The notes: generated by a model from the letters alone, not told the origin. DNA of 64,000 bases from JBGNFV01 sp049645705 (GCA_049645705.1 JBARUK010000004.1:254542-318541); one strand, 5' to 3'. Shown: positions 43,420 through 52,817, counted from the stretch's first letter. Numbers and translations are program-made.

Positions 43420-44207
43420 AACTTCTCCATAACGCCCAGACCGAACAGGGCGAAATCATACCGGACGGGGTCACTGGGGTCCAGCATGCGCAGGTTGGCG
43501 GTTAGCTCCTTAGCTGTCCGCCAGTCAGTCTGCTTACGCTCTATAAGGCCAAGCCGGCGTGCCACCCGGTCTACGTGCAGGTCACAGGGGCATATGAGCT
43601 GGGAGGGGCTTATGGTGTTCCATATACCGAAATCCACACCATTGTTATCCTGCCGTACCATCCAGCGCAAAAACATATTAATGCGCTTGCAGGCACTCTT
43701 GCGGGCCGGGGTAGCTATATGTTTCCTGGTGCGCTCGGGGTAATCTTCCAGCTCGAAGAAAAGCTGGTGAAACCGCACGAGGCCATTCACGATAGTCTCA
43801 TCGTCCGGGCCCATGCCCATGGTAAAGGCCTGTTCGAGGCTATGGTGCTGTCGATAGAAGTGCTGAAAAAAATGGAGGAAGTAGAGGGTGTCAGTGGCGT
43901 TAAAGGTGCGGTGCTTAAAATTGAGGAAGGGCTTAAGGTCGGCCTCTGTATGGTGCAGTATAAAGTCATGAGGAGCCCCGTCCATCATATCCATTAGCTG
44001 CCTGCTTTTGGCTATGATAGTCTTACGCTGGCCCCAGGCCAGCACGGCGGCCCAGAAACCACTGATCTCCCGGTCCTGTTTTTTACTGAAAAGATGGGGT
44101 ATGCTTACGGGGTCGTCTTCGATGAAGGCGGGAACATTGTAGGTATCTGCCTTCTCGTCCAGAAATTCCTTTAGTTCAAATGCAGATAAGGTCTCAGTAT
44201 GGGACAT
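43416..44207 (-). CDS. TIGR02757 family protein
   Basis: A 263-residue cytoplasmic protein of the TIGR02757 family (Bacteroidota and Epsilonproteobacteria). Marks: ELKEFLDEKADTYNVPAFIE, DREISGFWAAVLAWGQRKTI, FKHRTFNATDTLYFLHFFQH and, at the C-terminal side, LICPCDLHVDRVARRLGL with WRTAKELTANLRMLDPSDPV. The latter parts resemble the helix-hairpin-helix of base-excision repair glycosylases (HhH-GPD), so a DNA repair role is plausible, but none has been shown as far as I know. Confidence 0.85.
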   Translation of the reverse strand: MSHTETLSAFELKEFLDEKADTYNVPAFIEDDPVSIPHLFSKKQDREISGFWAAVLAWGQRKTIIAKSRQLMDMMDGAPHDFILHHTEADLKPFLNFKHRTFNATDTLYFLHFFQHFYRQHHSLEQAFTMGMGPDDETIVNGLVRFHQLFFELEDYPERTRKHIATPARKSACKRINMFLRWMVRQDNNGVDFGIWNTISPSQLICPCDLHVDRVARRLGLIERKQTDWRTAKELTANLRMLDPSDPVRYDFALFGLGVMEKF

Positions 44208-44271
44208 GTGCTAGAGCGCAATCTACCTGTGGTGGCGGATGCATAGAGATTAAGGCTGGGAAAAATATATT

Positions 44272-44544
44272 TTAGGCGTGGTGGTCCGGCTGCTCCGTGG
44301 CCTTAGGGGCTGGGGCAGATATATCCACTGCAGAACGCTCAGGCCCGTATCTTTTGATCTTTTCTTCAGAGACGGCTTTCCTTCCCAACAGGAGGTGCAA
44401 AAGCCGACTCGGTGCAGAAAGCAGCCATACAAGGCCCATGAGCAATGCTGAAAATGCCGTGATGATAGGATAGAAAATAGTAAATACTACGTTCCAGGTC
44501 CATCTGAGTACGGGGTTACGGAATGTCCTGTCCACTGTTTTCAA
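44272..44544 (-). CDS. Small membrane protein of unknown function
   Basis: A 90-residue protein with one or two membrane helices (about 17-38 and 38-55: FTIFYPIITAFSALLMGLVW and LSAPSRLLHLLLG) followed by a basic, Pro/Ala-rich cytoplasmic tail. No family recognised. It lies 62 bases after the LysM/DPBB gene on the same strand and may be part of its transcript. The frame is free of better alternatives, and amino-acid composition is protein-like. Confidence 0.55.
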   Translation of the reverse strand: MKTVDRTFRNPVLRWTWNVVFTIFYPIITAFSALLMGLVWLLSAPSRLLHLLLGRKAVSEEKIKRYGPERSAVDISAPAPKATEQPDHHA

Positions 44545-44606
44545 AATCAGCTAATTTTATTGTCTCACGTAAAAATACTGTCTGGATCTCAAAAACACCA
44601 GAACGA

Positions 44607-45803
44607 TTAGGGTGTATAGGTAACATGTACCGGAAATCTGCTATTTATCGCCCCCAGTCTCTCATAAGCGGTCTGGCTGATCTTGATAAGGGTATTCCGG
44701 TTCTGTCCCGTGTCGGGAAGTCTGCCCACTACTCTTACAAATACGCTCATATTGTTCATTTCGTTCCGTATCTGCATAATAGTTCCGATAGGCGCAGTAC
44801 GGTGCAGGGCCAGGTATTTCTTACTGTCTCCGCTGCCCTGTATGACCTCGGCAAAACCGTTCTCATTCCTTTTGGAGAAATCTCTCTTTCTTTCGGGGTC
44901 GTCTACTACAGGTTCTGTAGGCTTGGCCCGCTCTCCGTATACATTTTCATCACCAGCATTATCAGAGGGTAGTCTCCGGTTTGCATTGGGACGCTCGGGC
45001 ATTTCGGTAGGGTCACGCTCTTCGTACTCCGGGCTGGTCACCACTACCACTTCTTCCTGTGCATCGGTCGGCGGAGGCAGGTCCTCGGGTTCGGTTACGG
45101 TCATGGTATTGTCTTCTGTACCGGCACCTACTACAAGGCGTTGCCCTATCTGCACATCGTTACCGGTGAGGCTGTTCCATCTTTTAATATCGCTCACAGG
45201 TACATTGAACTGGCGTGACAGGCTGTAGAGGGTCTCTTTTTCTTTGACTACGTGATACCTGCGGTACTGGCGGGAGGTGATGTCGCCGGGCTGGTCCTGG
45301 TTTTTCACTACATAAGAGGGGCCGGACTCTTTGGCTGCCGGGTTATCAGGTGCAGCAGAACCGGGCTGTCCATTTACATAGATTCGGCCGCCCACCTGCA
45401 GGTCATTGGTAGTCATATCGTTCCAGTCACGTATATCGACTACGGACACGTTGTATTTCTGGCTTATAGAGAAGAGTGTCTCGCCGGGCTGGACGATGTG
45501 GGTGGCCCGGGTGGGATCTTTGGGCTTATTTACCACGTAGGGCACCCGCAACACCTGGCCTATCTGCAGGCCGCTTTCGGAGGCAGGGTTAGCTATGACC
45601 ACGTCACGCAGCGGTACGTTATACCGTCTTGATATAGAGAAGAGTGTTTCGCCCGCGTCCACCTCGTGAACGATGAATGCACGAACGCCTTCTTTATCCA
45701 TACGTATCGAGTCGCGCTCTATAACCGCGTTGGCAACGGACGGATATGCCGCGGCAATGCTCATGGTCAAGAGAAGGAAAGCCTTCCACAGTTTACTGGT
45801 CAT
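44607..45803 (-). CDS. LysM protein with RlpA-like DPBB domain
   Basis: About 398 residues. Signal peptide (MTSKLWKAFLLLTMSIAAAY...), three LysM repeats at about 46-90, 100-143 and 186-230 (each starting 'xHxVxxxETLFSISRRYNV'), an acidic Pro/Thr/Glu linker, and a C-terminal double-psi barrel (about 310-398): LALHRTAPIGTIMQIRNEM and VFVRVVGRLPDTGQNRNTLI. The barrel resembles RlpA, a septal lytic transglycosylase, but the catalytic stretch is changed: RLPDTG where RlpA has NDRGP, and LIKISQ where it has DLS. It may bind glycan without cutting it. Start at 45803; the ATG two codons earlier is also possible. Confidence 0.88.
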   Translation of the reverse strand: MTSKLWKAFLLLTMSIAAAYPSVANAVIERDSIRMDKEGVRAFIVHEVDAGETLFSISRRYNVPLRDVVIANPASESGLQIGQVLRVPYVVNKPKDPTRATHIVQPGETLFSISQKYNVSVVDIRDWNDMTTNDLQVGGRIYVNGQPGSAAPDNPAAKESGPSYVVKNQDQPGDITSRQYRRYHVVKEKETLYSLSRQFNVPVSDIKRWNSLTGNDVQIGQRLVVGAGTEDNTMTVTEPEDLPPPTDAQEEVVVVTSPEYEERDPTEMPERPNANRRLPSDNAGDENVYGERAKPTEPVVDDPERKRDFSKRNENGFAEVIQGSGDSKKYLALHRTAPIGTIMQIRNEMNNMSVFVRVVGRLPDTGQNRNTLIKISQTAYERLGAINSRFPVHVTYTP

Positions 45804-46605
45804 AGACACAGAGTATATTTTTGTTCTTTATAAAAAAAAGTTTCCGGTCGAGAAGAAAGAAGGAATCCGAGGCAAGCCCCTGCTGGCCCTGGCTAAGTAC
45901 CCCGTGGTATAACGTATTCCCCTCTTTATCTATTATAAGCAAAAAGTTATCCAATAAATCTCTGCTGTAAAGATAATAAGAAATAACCACGCAATCGCCC
46001 CATTCGGCATACTCAATCTCTTTAATTGCCTGATGGCCCGTAAGTTCTGCTACGAGTCTTGCCAGGCTGCCAAAATGGGGGTTTTCTTCAGGATAATGTA
46101 ACGGAAGCTGCAGGGCTTTAGTATTGTTCGGACCTTCCTGTATTATTTCAGCACTGGTGTCAGGGTCCAGGTATTCCATCTCACCACTTACGAGATCGAC
46201 ACTTAGCTGCGGGTTACCGTCTTCTACGGTACTGAAGACGGTCATGGCCTCTGTTCCGCTGAAGGACAGGAACCGCACGTGTTCTATCTCCCAGAGTATG
46301 TCGCCACTGGCTGCACTGGCTACTATGAGGGTGTCATCTGCAGAAGGATCGGGACGCTCGCTGTATCCGTGTATGACCAAAAAGTCACCATGGAGCGCCA
46401 GCAGCCCGCCGTACCAGCCGGTGCCTGCATCCAGCTCATCCCAGGCCAGGGCGGGCTTGTCTGTATGCAGCAGAGCGTACCGTACGGTATGCTGATCGGG
46501 TGACCGTAACTCCAGCGCTATACAGCCGGAGGTAAGGTCAGTATCCATACGCCATATCTGCCCGGAGAAGGCATGAGAAAATTCACAACGCAGTTTTTTT
46601 GCCAA
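45793..46605 (-). CDS. DUF4905-like protein, TTG start
   Basis: A 270-residue protein without signal peptide or membrane helix. It is beta-rich with repeated W/F-containing strands (SGQIWRMDTDLTSGCIALEL, GDILWEIEHVRFLSFSGTEA, NFLLIIDKEGNTLYHGVLSQ), like a propeller. I associate it with DUF4905, a Bacteroidota family, with moderate confidence. The frame begins with TTG at 46605 and no ATG is near. Its end overlaps the start of the LysM gene, so the two are translationally coupled. Confidence 0.65.
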   Translation of the reverse strand: MAKKLRCEFSHAFSGQIWRMDTDLTSGCIALELRSPDQHTVRYALLHTDKPALAWDELDAGTGWYGGLLALHGDFLVIHGYSERPDPSADDTLIVASAASGDILWEIEHVRFLSFSGTEAMTVFSTVEDGNPQLSVDLVSGEMEYLDPDTSAEIIQEGPNNTKALQLPLHYPEENPHFGSLARLVAELTGHQAIKEIEYAEWGDCVVISYYLYSRDLLDNFLLIIDKEGNTLYHGVLSQGQQGLASDSFFLLDRKLFFIKNKNILCVYDQ

Positions 46606-46662
46606 GCGATTAATTTGTAATTTCTTGCGAAGGTAATAAAGGACAGGAGGACGGAAAAGCCA

Positions 46663-48054
46663 ATGAAAATGTCTGGTTTTAAAGTAGCTTTATTTGCTAC
46701 GTTGTTTTTGATCACTGCTTTGGTTGGTGCTTTTGCCCAGACCGACCCTACTAAGGTCTTCATATTTGATATAGAGGGTGATATAGACCCCCGCACTAAC
46801 CGCCACTCGGAACTGGCGCTTGAGGAGGCTCTGGAAAAGGATGCGGATATCGTCATCATAGAAATGAACACGTACGGAGGTGCGGTGAATGATGCGGATG
46901 AGATACGTACGCGCCTGCTCAACTTCGAGCTTCCGGTATATGTATTTATCAATAAAAATGCAGCCTCGGCGGGCGCACTGATCAGTATTGCCTGCGACAG
47001 TATCTATATGGCTTCAGGGGCCAGCATAGGAGCGGCTACGGTAGTAAACCAGACCGGCGAGGCAGCACCGGACAAGTACCAGAGCTACATGCGGTCTATC
47101 ATGCGGTCTACGGCCGAGGCTACGGGCCGAGACCCGAGTATAGCTGAGGCCATGGTAGATGAGAAACTGGTGGTGGACAGCATAAGCGAGGCAGGAAGCG
47201 TGATCACGTTCAGCGCCACGGAGGCTATGAAGTATGGCTTCTGCGAAGGTATGGTATCTAATGTGGAAGGCATACTGGAACAGCAGGGCATATATGACTA
47301 TGAGATCATGCGCTACGAGCAGCAGACGGTGGAGTCGGTCATCTCGTTTTTCCTGAACCCTATCGTGAGCGGATTCCTGATCATGATCATACTGGGAGGC
47401 ATCTATTTCGAACTGCAGACCCCCGGGGTGGGCTTTCCGATAATGGCTGCGCTGATAGCGCTGGTGCTGTACCTGGTACCCTACTACCTGCACGGCTTGG
47501 CAGACAACTGGGAGCTCATTGCCTTTGGCCTGGGCCTGGTGTTGCTGGCACTGGAGGTATTTGTGATACCGGGGTTTGGGGTGGCAGGTATAGCGGGCCT
47601 CATACTTACGCTGAGCAGTCTGGTACTGATGATGATCGGCAATGACGGCCTGGACTTTACTTTTGTGCCTACCGGCATGATAGTGGAGGCGATGACATCG
47701 GTAATGGTGGCCCTGCTGGCGGCGGTGGTGCTCATCATATTCCTGGCGAGCCGGATGGCCAGCGGCAACTCGGCACTTATAAACCGTCTGGCACTGGCAG
47801 ACACCCAGGAAAGCTCGGAGGGCTATGTATCGGCCAGCCGTCAGGTAAGCATGCTGGGCATGACGGGCAAGGCCTATACGGTCCTGCGCCCGAGCGGCAA
47901 GGTACTGATAGACGGTCAGGTGTACGATGCCTATACGCGCGGTGACTACATACAGGAAGGCGACGGTATATTAGTAACGGAAGAAAACGGCAGCTCGCTA
48001 AAAGTGCGACTGTTGGAAGAAGCGAAACCGAGCATCCCCCCTACACAAGTCTGA
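46663..48054 (+). CDS. NfeD family membrane protease-like protein
   Basis: A 463-residue membrane protein. After a signal peptide (KVALFATLFLITALVGAFAQ) comes a ClpP/SppA-like serine protease domain (about 26-190): VIIEMNTYGGAVNDADEIRT and the catalytic Ser in FINKNAASAGALISIACDSI. Then 4-5 membrane helices (about 215-365) and a C-terminal OB-fold NfeD domain (VSMLGMTGKAYTVLRPSGKV). This long form (NfeD1b) usually works with SPFH/stomatin proteins in membrane quality control; no SPFH gene lies beside it here. A good Shine-Dalgarno AGGAGG sits about 17 bases upstream. Confidence 0.93.
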   Translation: MKMSGFKVALFATLFLITALVGAFAQTDPTKVFIFDIEGDIDPRTNRHSELALEEALEKDADIVIIEMNTYGGAVNDADEIRTRLLNFELPVYVFINKNAASAGALISIACDSIYMASGASIGAATVVNQTGEAAPDKYQSYMRSIMRSTAEATGRDPSIAEAMVDEKLVVDSISEAGSVITFSATEAMKYGFCEGMVSNVEGILEQQGIYDYEIMRYEQQTVESVISFFLNPIVSGFLIMIILGGIYFELQTPGVGFPIMAALIALVLYLVPYYLHGLADNWELIAFGLGLVLLALEVFVIPGFGVAGIAGLILTLSSLVLMMIGNDGLDFTFVPTGMIVEAMTSVMVALLAAVVLIIFLASRMASGNSALINRLALADTQESSEGYVSASRQVSMLGMTGKAYTVLRPSGKVLIDGQVYDAYTRGDYIQEGDGILVTEENGSSLKVRLLEEAKPSIPPTQV

Positions 48055-48059
48055 GGTAC

Positions 48060-48800
48060 ATGAAAAAGATATTGGGTATAATACCAGCCCGCTATGCGAG
48101 TACGCGCTTTCCCGGTAAGCCGCTGGCAGACATAAATGGCCAGAGCATGGTGCAGCGGGTATACGGGCAGGCCTCGAAAGCTTCCTGCCTGGACAGGGTG
48201 GTGGTGGCCACGGACGATGACCGTATAGCCCGCCACGTCAGCGACTTTGGCGGCCATGCAGCCATGACGAGGTCTGACCACCCCAGCGGCACGGACCGCT
48301 GCCGCGAGGCGCTGGAGCAGCAGGCCGGAAATTTTGACTATGTGATCAACATACAGGGCGACGAGCCATTTATAGATCCTTCGCAGATAGATACGCTGGG
48401 TGACCTGCTGGATGGGTCTACTGAGCTGGCAACCCTGATCCGGCCATTGAAGGATACGGAAAAGCTAATGTCGCCAAATGTGGTGAAGGTGGTAACGGAC
48501 GTGCAGGGACATGCCCTGTACTTCAGCCGCAGTCCTGTCCCCTACTGCCGGGGCACGGAACCCAGCGAATGGCTCACGGCGCACGACTACTTCTTTCATG
48601 TGGGCATCTATGCCTACCGGACGGATGTGCTGAGGAAGATCACCTCACTGGCACCTGCTCCGCTGGAAGTGGCTGAAAGCCTGGAACAGCTTCGCTGGCT
48701 GCAAAACGGCTACCGTATACGTACGGCTATCACGGACCTGGACTCTCACGGGGTGGATACGCCGGATGACCTTGAACGCCTCAAAAAACTTTTTGCCTGA
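48060..48800 (+). CDS. kdsB: 3-deoxy-manno-octulosonate cytidylyltransferase
   Basis: A 246-residue enzyme that activates Kdo as CMP-Kdo for lipopolysaccharide inner core synthesis. Seen: LGIIPARYASTRFPGKPLAD, the dinucleotide-binding VVVATDDDRIARHV, HPSGTDRCREAL, and NIQGDEPFIDPSQIDTLGDL with the metal-binding Asp. It begins 5 bases after the nfeD stop, so the two are co-transcribed. Presence shows a Kdo-containing outer membrane. Confidence 0.97.
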   Translation: MKKILGIIPARYASTRFPGKPLADINGQSMVQRVYGQASKASCLDRVVVATDDDRIARHVSDFGGHAAMTRSDHPSGTDRCREALEQQAGNFDYVINIQGDEPFIDPSQIDTLGDLLDGSTELATLIRPLKDTEKLMSPNVVKVVTDVQGHALYFSRSPVPYCRGTEPSEWLTAHDYFFHVGIYAYRTDVLRKITSLAPAPLEVAESLEQLRWLQNGYRIRTAITDLDSHGVDTPDDLERLKKLFA

Positions 48801-48873
48801 AACGGCGCTGTTCGTCCTGGTATTTCTAAACCTTTTGGTCCTCAGCGAGGTACATTAAGGGTCACATCTGTTT

Positions 48874-49740
48874 ATGAAAAACTCAACTATCTGGAAATGG
48901 GCGGCCGGTCTGGCAGGCGCCGGAGCAGGATTTATCCTGGTAAATGCATTACTGCTGGAACGGATGTTCTTTGCTACCCGGTGTTTCCACATTGGCAATA
49001 AGAACAGCGAGACTTTTCCTATACGCATTGTACACCTCACAGACCTGCACATGAGGCAGGAGGTGTCTGTATTTTATCGCCGCCTGGCGGATAAGATAAA
49101 TAAGCTGCAGCCTGACCTGCTGCTGATCACAGGTGATAGCGTGGATAAAACGGGAGATCCGGAGACGTTCGAAGCTTTTATGCGCTTGCTGGACAGTGAC
49201 ATTCCTAAGTTCGGCATCATGGGCAACCATGAGTATAAGGGCGATATAAGCACTGACACTATGGCGAAGATATTCGAAATAGCAAACGGCCGTCTGCTGG
49301 TGGATGAGACCGTACCGGTGGATATTAGCGGTGTCCGGCTTACGCTTACCGGCCTGGACGATATAGTGAAGAACACGTCTGACTTTTCGAAAGCGGTAGG
49401 CGATAACTATAATAAACCGAACCACCTGGTCTTGCTGCACAGCCCGGGCCACTACGCGGACATGGTAAAGGAGCTGGAAAGGCTGAATGGCGACCGAAGC
49501 GCGGAAGAGAAGATCACGATATACTGCGCACTGGCAGGGCATACGCACGGCGGCCAGGTAACCCTGACGGGTGAGCCGCTGGTACTGCCTGAACGTTCGG
49601 ATGACTATAACAGGGGATGGTACGGAAACAAGCCACCTTACCTGTATGTGAGTAAAGGCTTCGGCGTATCGGGCATACCGGTGCGTATGGGTGCCCGATC
49701 TGAGATCACAGTACTGTATTATTACCCTTACATGTCATAA
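48874..49740 (+). CDS. Membrane-anchored metallophosphoesterase (YkuE-like)
   Basis: A 288-residue calcineurin-like phosphoesterase. An N-terminal hydrophobic segment (LAGAGAGFILVNALLLERMF) anchors it. Metal ligands: VHLTDLHMRQ, LLLITGDSVDK, KFGIMGNHEYK, VLLHSPGHYAD and LAGHTHGGQVTL, the complete set. The C-terminal GNKPPYLYVSKGFGVSGIP is typical of YkuE-type UDP-sugar or phospholipid pyrophosphatases. The substrate is not known. It follows kdsB by 73 bases on the same strand. Confidence 0.9.
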   Translation: MKNSTIWKWAAGLAGAGAGFILVNALLLERMFFATRCFHIGNKNSETFPIRIVHLTDLHMRQEVSVFYRRLADKINKLQPDLLLITGDSVDKTGDPETFEAFMRLLDSDIPKFGIMGNHEYKGDISTDTMAKIFEIANGRLLVDETVPVDISGVRLTLTGLDDIVKNTSDFSKAVGDNYNKPNHLVLLHSPGHYADMVKELERLNGDRSAEEKITIYCALAGHTHGGQVTLTGEPLVLPERSDDYNRGWYGNKPPYLYVSKGFGVSGIPVRMGARSEITVLYYYPYMS

Positions 49741-49759
49741 ACAGGAAAGCCCTTTGGAC

Positions 49760-49797
49760 GGCATTCCGTTGGGCGGCATTCCGTTGGGCGGCATCCT
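49760..49797 (+). repeat. 15-bp tandem repeat
   Basis: GGCATTCCGTTGGGC occurs twice in tandem and a third partial copy (GGCATCC) follows, in the gap between convergent genes. Non-coding. Confidence 0.75.
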
Positions 49798-49871
49798 CAG
49801 GTTTATACATGAATAATATGGCATCGGATGTCCTCTACTGGTAGCTTGGCAAGTATGCAATAGATTGTATG

Positions 49872-50633
49872 CTATTTACTAACCAGAAAATTCTCTATAT
49901 CTGCTCCTGTATTGCCGGTAGCCGGATCGTATGCGTATACGGTAACCTGGTAGACACCACCCTGACCGGGGGCGAATGTGGCTTCGAATGTATTTGCCTT
50001 AGATGTGATACTCATAGGTATGTCCGCGACTACTTTGCCATCTGACGTAACCAGGGCGTGAACCTCGTAGCCGGAAGCGTCCCACATGCCGCCTTCTGTA
50101 ACAGGGCAGCCACACATCATGACTACATTGGCCCGGATGGTTATATCTGCATCAGCAGCATTGGCACGCTCGTGGGTCTGCGGAGTAAGTACATCTACTA
50201 TAAAGCCGGGGATCTCTATCACTATGCCGTCACCTTCTATGTGCTTGCCGGGTATGAGCCATACCTGGGTTTGTGCCTCTATGGCAGCCTGGGCATGGGT
50301 AGCCGGTGCGCGGACGGCAATGGTGACCTTTTTGGGAGCTTCCAGTCGGAGGGTGGTTTCGAAGGCAGCAGTATTTTCATCGGACAAGGTAGCGCCTCTT
50401 TCTACGGGCTCCTGCATAATGCGCGCAGTATTACCGGTACTGCCGGTAGTGTACCCGCTGGCAAGGAGCTCGCCGGTCATGGCGTCTTCTACCATGACGA
50501 ATGCTCCGCCAATACTGGTGCCTATAAACTTAGCGTCTTTTGCTTTGGCCCTTACGGTGAGATTAGTAGCGGTTTGCGCATAGGCACCGGCCATGAAAAA
50601 CAGCAACAGGACTGTGGTCAGAGATCGTTTCAT
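49872..50633 (-). CDS. Exported beta-rich protein of unknown function
   Basis: A 253-residue protein with a signal peptide (KRSLTTVLLLFFMAGAYAQ). The body is beta-rich, with two apparent Ig-like halves: LTVRAKAKDAKFIGTSIGGA, TTLRLEAPKKVTIAVRAPAT, IPGFIVDVLTPQTHERANAA, and a second half with YEVHALVTSDGKVVADIPMS and VYQVTVYAYDPATGNTGADI. A central VVMMCGCPVTEGGMWD carries a Cys-Gly-Cys that may bind metal or form a disulfide. No family recognised. It is preceded on the same strand by an S24-like regulator gene 60 bases upstream. Confidence 0.7.
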   Translation of the reverse strand: MKRSLTTVLLLFFMAGAYAQTATNLTVRAKAKDAKFIGTSIGGAFVMVEDAMTGELLASGYTTGSTGNTARIMQEPVERGATLSDENTAAFETTLRLEAPKKVTIAVRAPATHAQAAIEAQTQVWLIPGKHIEGDGIVIEIPGFIVDVLTPQTHERANAADADITIRANVVMMCGCPVTEGGMWDASGYEVHALVTSDGKVVADIPMSITSKANTFEATFAPGQGGVYQVTVYAYDPATGNTGADIENFLVSK

Positions 50634-50692
50634 AAAAAATGGCTTTTGTTGTAGCTTACTCTATAGGAACAAGTGCCAGGGAAAATGATCTT

Positions 50693-51565
50693 CTATTTAT
50701 TCAGTTTTTGCTCAAGGTCTTCTAACCGGCGCTGGATCTCTTCCAGGTAAGGGGGTGAACTGCCAGTAACCTGCCGGGTAAGGCGCCAGCGGATGAGCCA
50801 CAGTTCTTTGATCTCTTTTTCAGATACCTGGCGCGCAGGGTATCCGGTATTGTCGAAGGTAAGGGTAAAGGTGTCTGCAGATCTGCGGGTGAGTCTGCCG
50901 GTGGCCAGATCGCCGGACACTACCAGGAACAGGCCCCCTTCATACTGCGGGAAGTCTTCCGGGTCTACGAGTCGGCCGATGAGGTAGTCACCTGCTCCTA
51001 TGCCGGGAGACATGCGGTCAGTTTCGGCCTGGAAGCACCTGAAGGTCTCTGTATAAGCCTCAGCCATGGGTAGCTGGATACGGTCTTGCCTGTCCAGGAA
51101 AGCAGGGTTGGTATATTGATGCACATAATCCCGGGCGACCCCGGTGGGTATGACATATACTTCACTTACGGGCATAATCACCCTGGCGACTTCGTCTTCC
51201 TTGCCCTCAGACATTTTACGCTGGTACAACTTTACGAGGTCGGTACCGCTCAGGTTTTTCATAGAGAGCTTTTTGACAAACTCCCGCAGATAGGCGGCAT
51301 CTTCTTCATAAGGCCGACCATTGAATATCCACCTGACGTCTATGCCCATGCGGGTGTAAAAAACTATGTAACTGGTGGGGATAAATTCTTTGCGGCCGTT
51401 TTCCAGCAGGCTGATGTCGCGCTGGCTCATATCGGTACAGTCGGCAATGTCGGACTGTTTGAGGCCTAAGGATTCGCGTAGCTTTTTTAGTTTAATAAAG
51501 ATGTCCGTCATCATGACAAAAGGTGTCTCGGTGGTTTTCATCTGCTCCCGAAGGGGCATATTCAT
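50693..51565 (-). CDS. XRE regulator with C-terminal S24-like domain
   Basis: About 270-290 residues, depending on start; MTDIFIKLKKLRESLGLKQS at about 51511 is the most likely N-terminus. The HTH is complete (LKQSDIADCTDMSQRDISLL, ENGRKEFIPTSYI). The C-terminal part looks like a LexA/phage-repressor S24 fold: SPGIGAGDYLIGRLVDPEDF and GLFLVVSGDLATGRLTRRS, but the catalytic Ser/Lys pair is not evident (the expected Ser is in MSPGI, the Lys is missing), so it probably does not self-cleave. Such repressors usually regulate phage or stress genes; no prophage gene is adjacent. Confidence 0.82.
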   Translation of the reverse strand: MNMPLREQMKTTETPFVMMTDIFIKLKKLRESLGLKQSDIADCTDMSQRDISLLENGRKEFIPTSYIVFYTRMGIDVRWIFNGRPYEEDAAYLREFVKKLSMKNLSGTDLVKLYQRKMSEGKEDEVARVIMPVSEVYVIPTGVARDYVHQYTNPAFLDRQDRIQLPMAEAYTETFRCFQAETDRMSPGIGAGDYLIGRLVDPEDFPQYEGGLFLVVSGDLATGRLTRRSADTFTLTFDNTGYPARQVSEKEIKELWLIRWRLTRQVTGSSPPYLEEIQRRLEDLEQKLNK

Positions 51566-51740
51566 AGTTTGGTTGTCAATATATCATTTTTGCATATTAT
51601 TGAATATTGAAAAGTCTTTTTATTTGGTATTGAAGAAATCAATATCCCATAAAAGGGTATTTATCACCTACTATATAATATGGTTAGGCTACTGAATAAG
51701 AAGGCGGTACGTATTACAGGGTGGTATATGAGGGGGCGGA

Positions 51741-52193
51741 TCAGGTATCCTGGTCACGCCGCAGGGCGCGGATCTCATCATGAAGTTCGCTTTGTCGACG
51801 GTACATGAGCAATAGTTCATTTTTTAAGGCCCCGTTTTCAGCTTCCAGCCTTTTGCAATAGTCCCGGAGACTGCCTTCGGAGCCTGAAGGAGGTGTACCG
51901 GCTATGGAAAGGTTTCCGGAATGAGGAAGTTCCTGATGTATCTTGCGAATGTCTGTGTCTGACAGCAGTTGGTCTAGGGAGACCTCATACAGTCTGGCGA
52001 GATGGACTGCCTTGTCCAGGGGTAAGGTCCGTACGCCTACTTCGTACATGGCATATGCAGAACGGCCTATACCGAGGCTGTCCGCAACTTCTCTTTGTTT
52101 CAATCCTTTCCTGATACGTAATGCTCTTATCCGTTCACCCAGGTTGGCAATGTCCATGCTGTATTCTATTTGATATGTTTTAGGTTGTTTCAA
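51741..52193 (-). CDS. XRE-family regulator with C-terminal coiled coil
   Basis: A 150-residue protein; the HTH covers about residues 18-72 (LGERIRALRIRKGLKQREVA, DSLGIGRSAYAMYEVGVRTL). The C-terminal part (about 110-150: LRDYCKRLEAENGALKNELL) is a coiled coil and could dimerise. The HTH is close to that of the next gene upstream (52196-52417), differing mostly in conservative changes, so the two arose by duplication. It lies 2 bases after that gene, on one transcript. Confidence 0.88.
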   Translation of the reverse strand: MKQPKTYQIEYSMDIANLGERIRALRIRKGLKQREVADSLGIGRSAYAMYEVGVRTLPLDKAVHLARLYEVSLDQLLSDTDIRKIHQELPHSGNLSIAGTPPSGSEGSLRDYCKRLEAENGALKNELLLMYRRQSELHDEIRALRRDQDT

Positions 52194-52195
52194 AG

Positions 52196-52417
52196 TTAAT
52201 AGAAGTCCCCGTTAAGCAATTCGTCTACAGTGATATGGTATAGACAGGCGAGCCGGATGGCCTTTTCCAGAGGGATGGTCCTGCTACCATTCTCGTACCC
52301 GGCATAGGCGGAGCGGCTTATCTGCAACTTTTCGGCAACTTCTCTTTGCTTCATTCCTTTACTGCTCCGCAGAGTCTTGATCCGGTCTGCTAACCTGCCC
52401 TTGTCCATTTCGATCAT
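52196..52417 (-). CDS. Small XRE-family regulator
   Basis: About 73 residues, an HTH domain and little else: RLADRIKTLRSSKGMKQREV, AEKLQISRSAYAGYENGSRT, IPLEKAIRLACLYHITVDEL. I choose ATG 52417 (MIEMDKGRLAD); a start at 52408 (MDKGRL) is equally possible, and the ATG at 52465 would add 16 residues with no family support. The pair with the next gene (51741-52193) looks like an old tandem duplication, one copy having gained a coiled coil. Confidence 0.8.
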   Translation of the reverse strand: MIEMDKGRLADRIKTLRSSKGMKQREVAEKLQISRSAYAGYENGSRTIPLEKAIRLACLYHITVDELLNGDFY

Positions 52418-52431
52418 GTCAATTTGTGACA
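52417..52431 (-). promoter_or_regulatory. Candidate XRE operator
   Basis: TGTCA and TGACA form a perfect 5-base inverted repeat with a 5-base spacer, touching the start codon of the small XRE gene. Two copies of TGAGACATTT lie further upstream (52446 and 52518). A dyad here would autoregulate the XRE pair. Confidence 0.4.
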
Positions 52432-52817
52432 AAAAAGAGCATTTTATGAGACATTTGAAATACAAACCGCTTCAAATAAATATTTTTAGCGAGTCTTGGT
52501 ATAAAAATGACACTCATTGAGACATTTTTATTTCTTTATTAGATAAATATTCATTTTCATTGCAAACACCAAGCTTTACCGGTAACAGAGAAAAGCAATT
52601 ATACATTTTTGAAATATATTATAATGAAGTTGCCATTTGTAATACATGTGAGAACAGATATAAGCGAAACGGTTACCGGTACACGATCGCGACGGCGGAG
52701 GTATAAGTAACAGGCAGGCGGGCGCAAAGCACCATAAGCCGCAGTTTGTGTCTCCCCCAGGCGGAGGCCTGCACCTGCACACAGATAAATTATATCTTCA
52801 CACAATAACATATTCTT

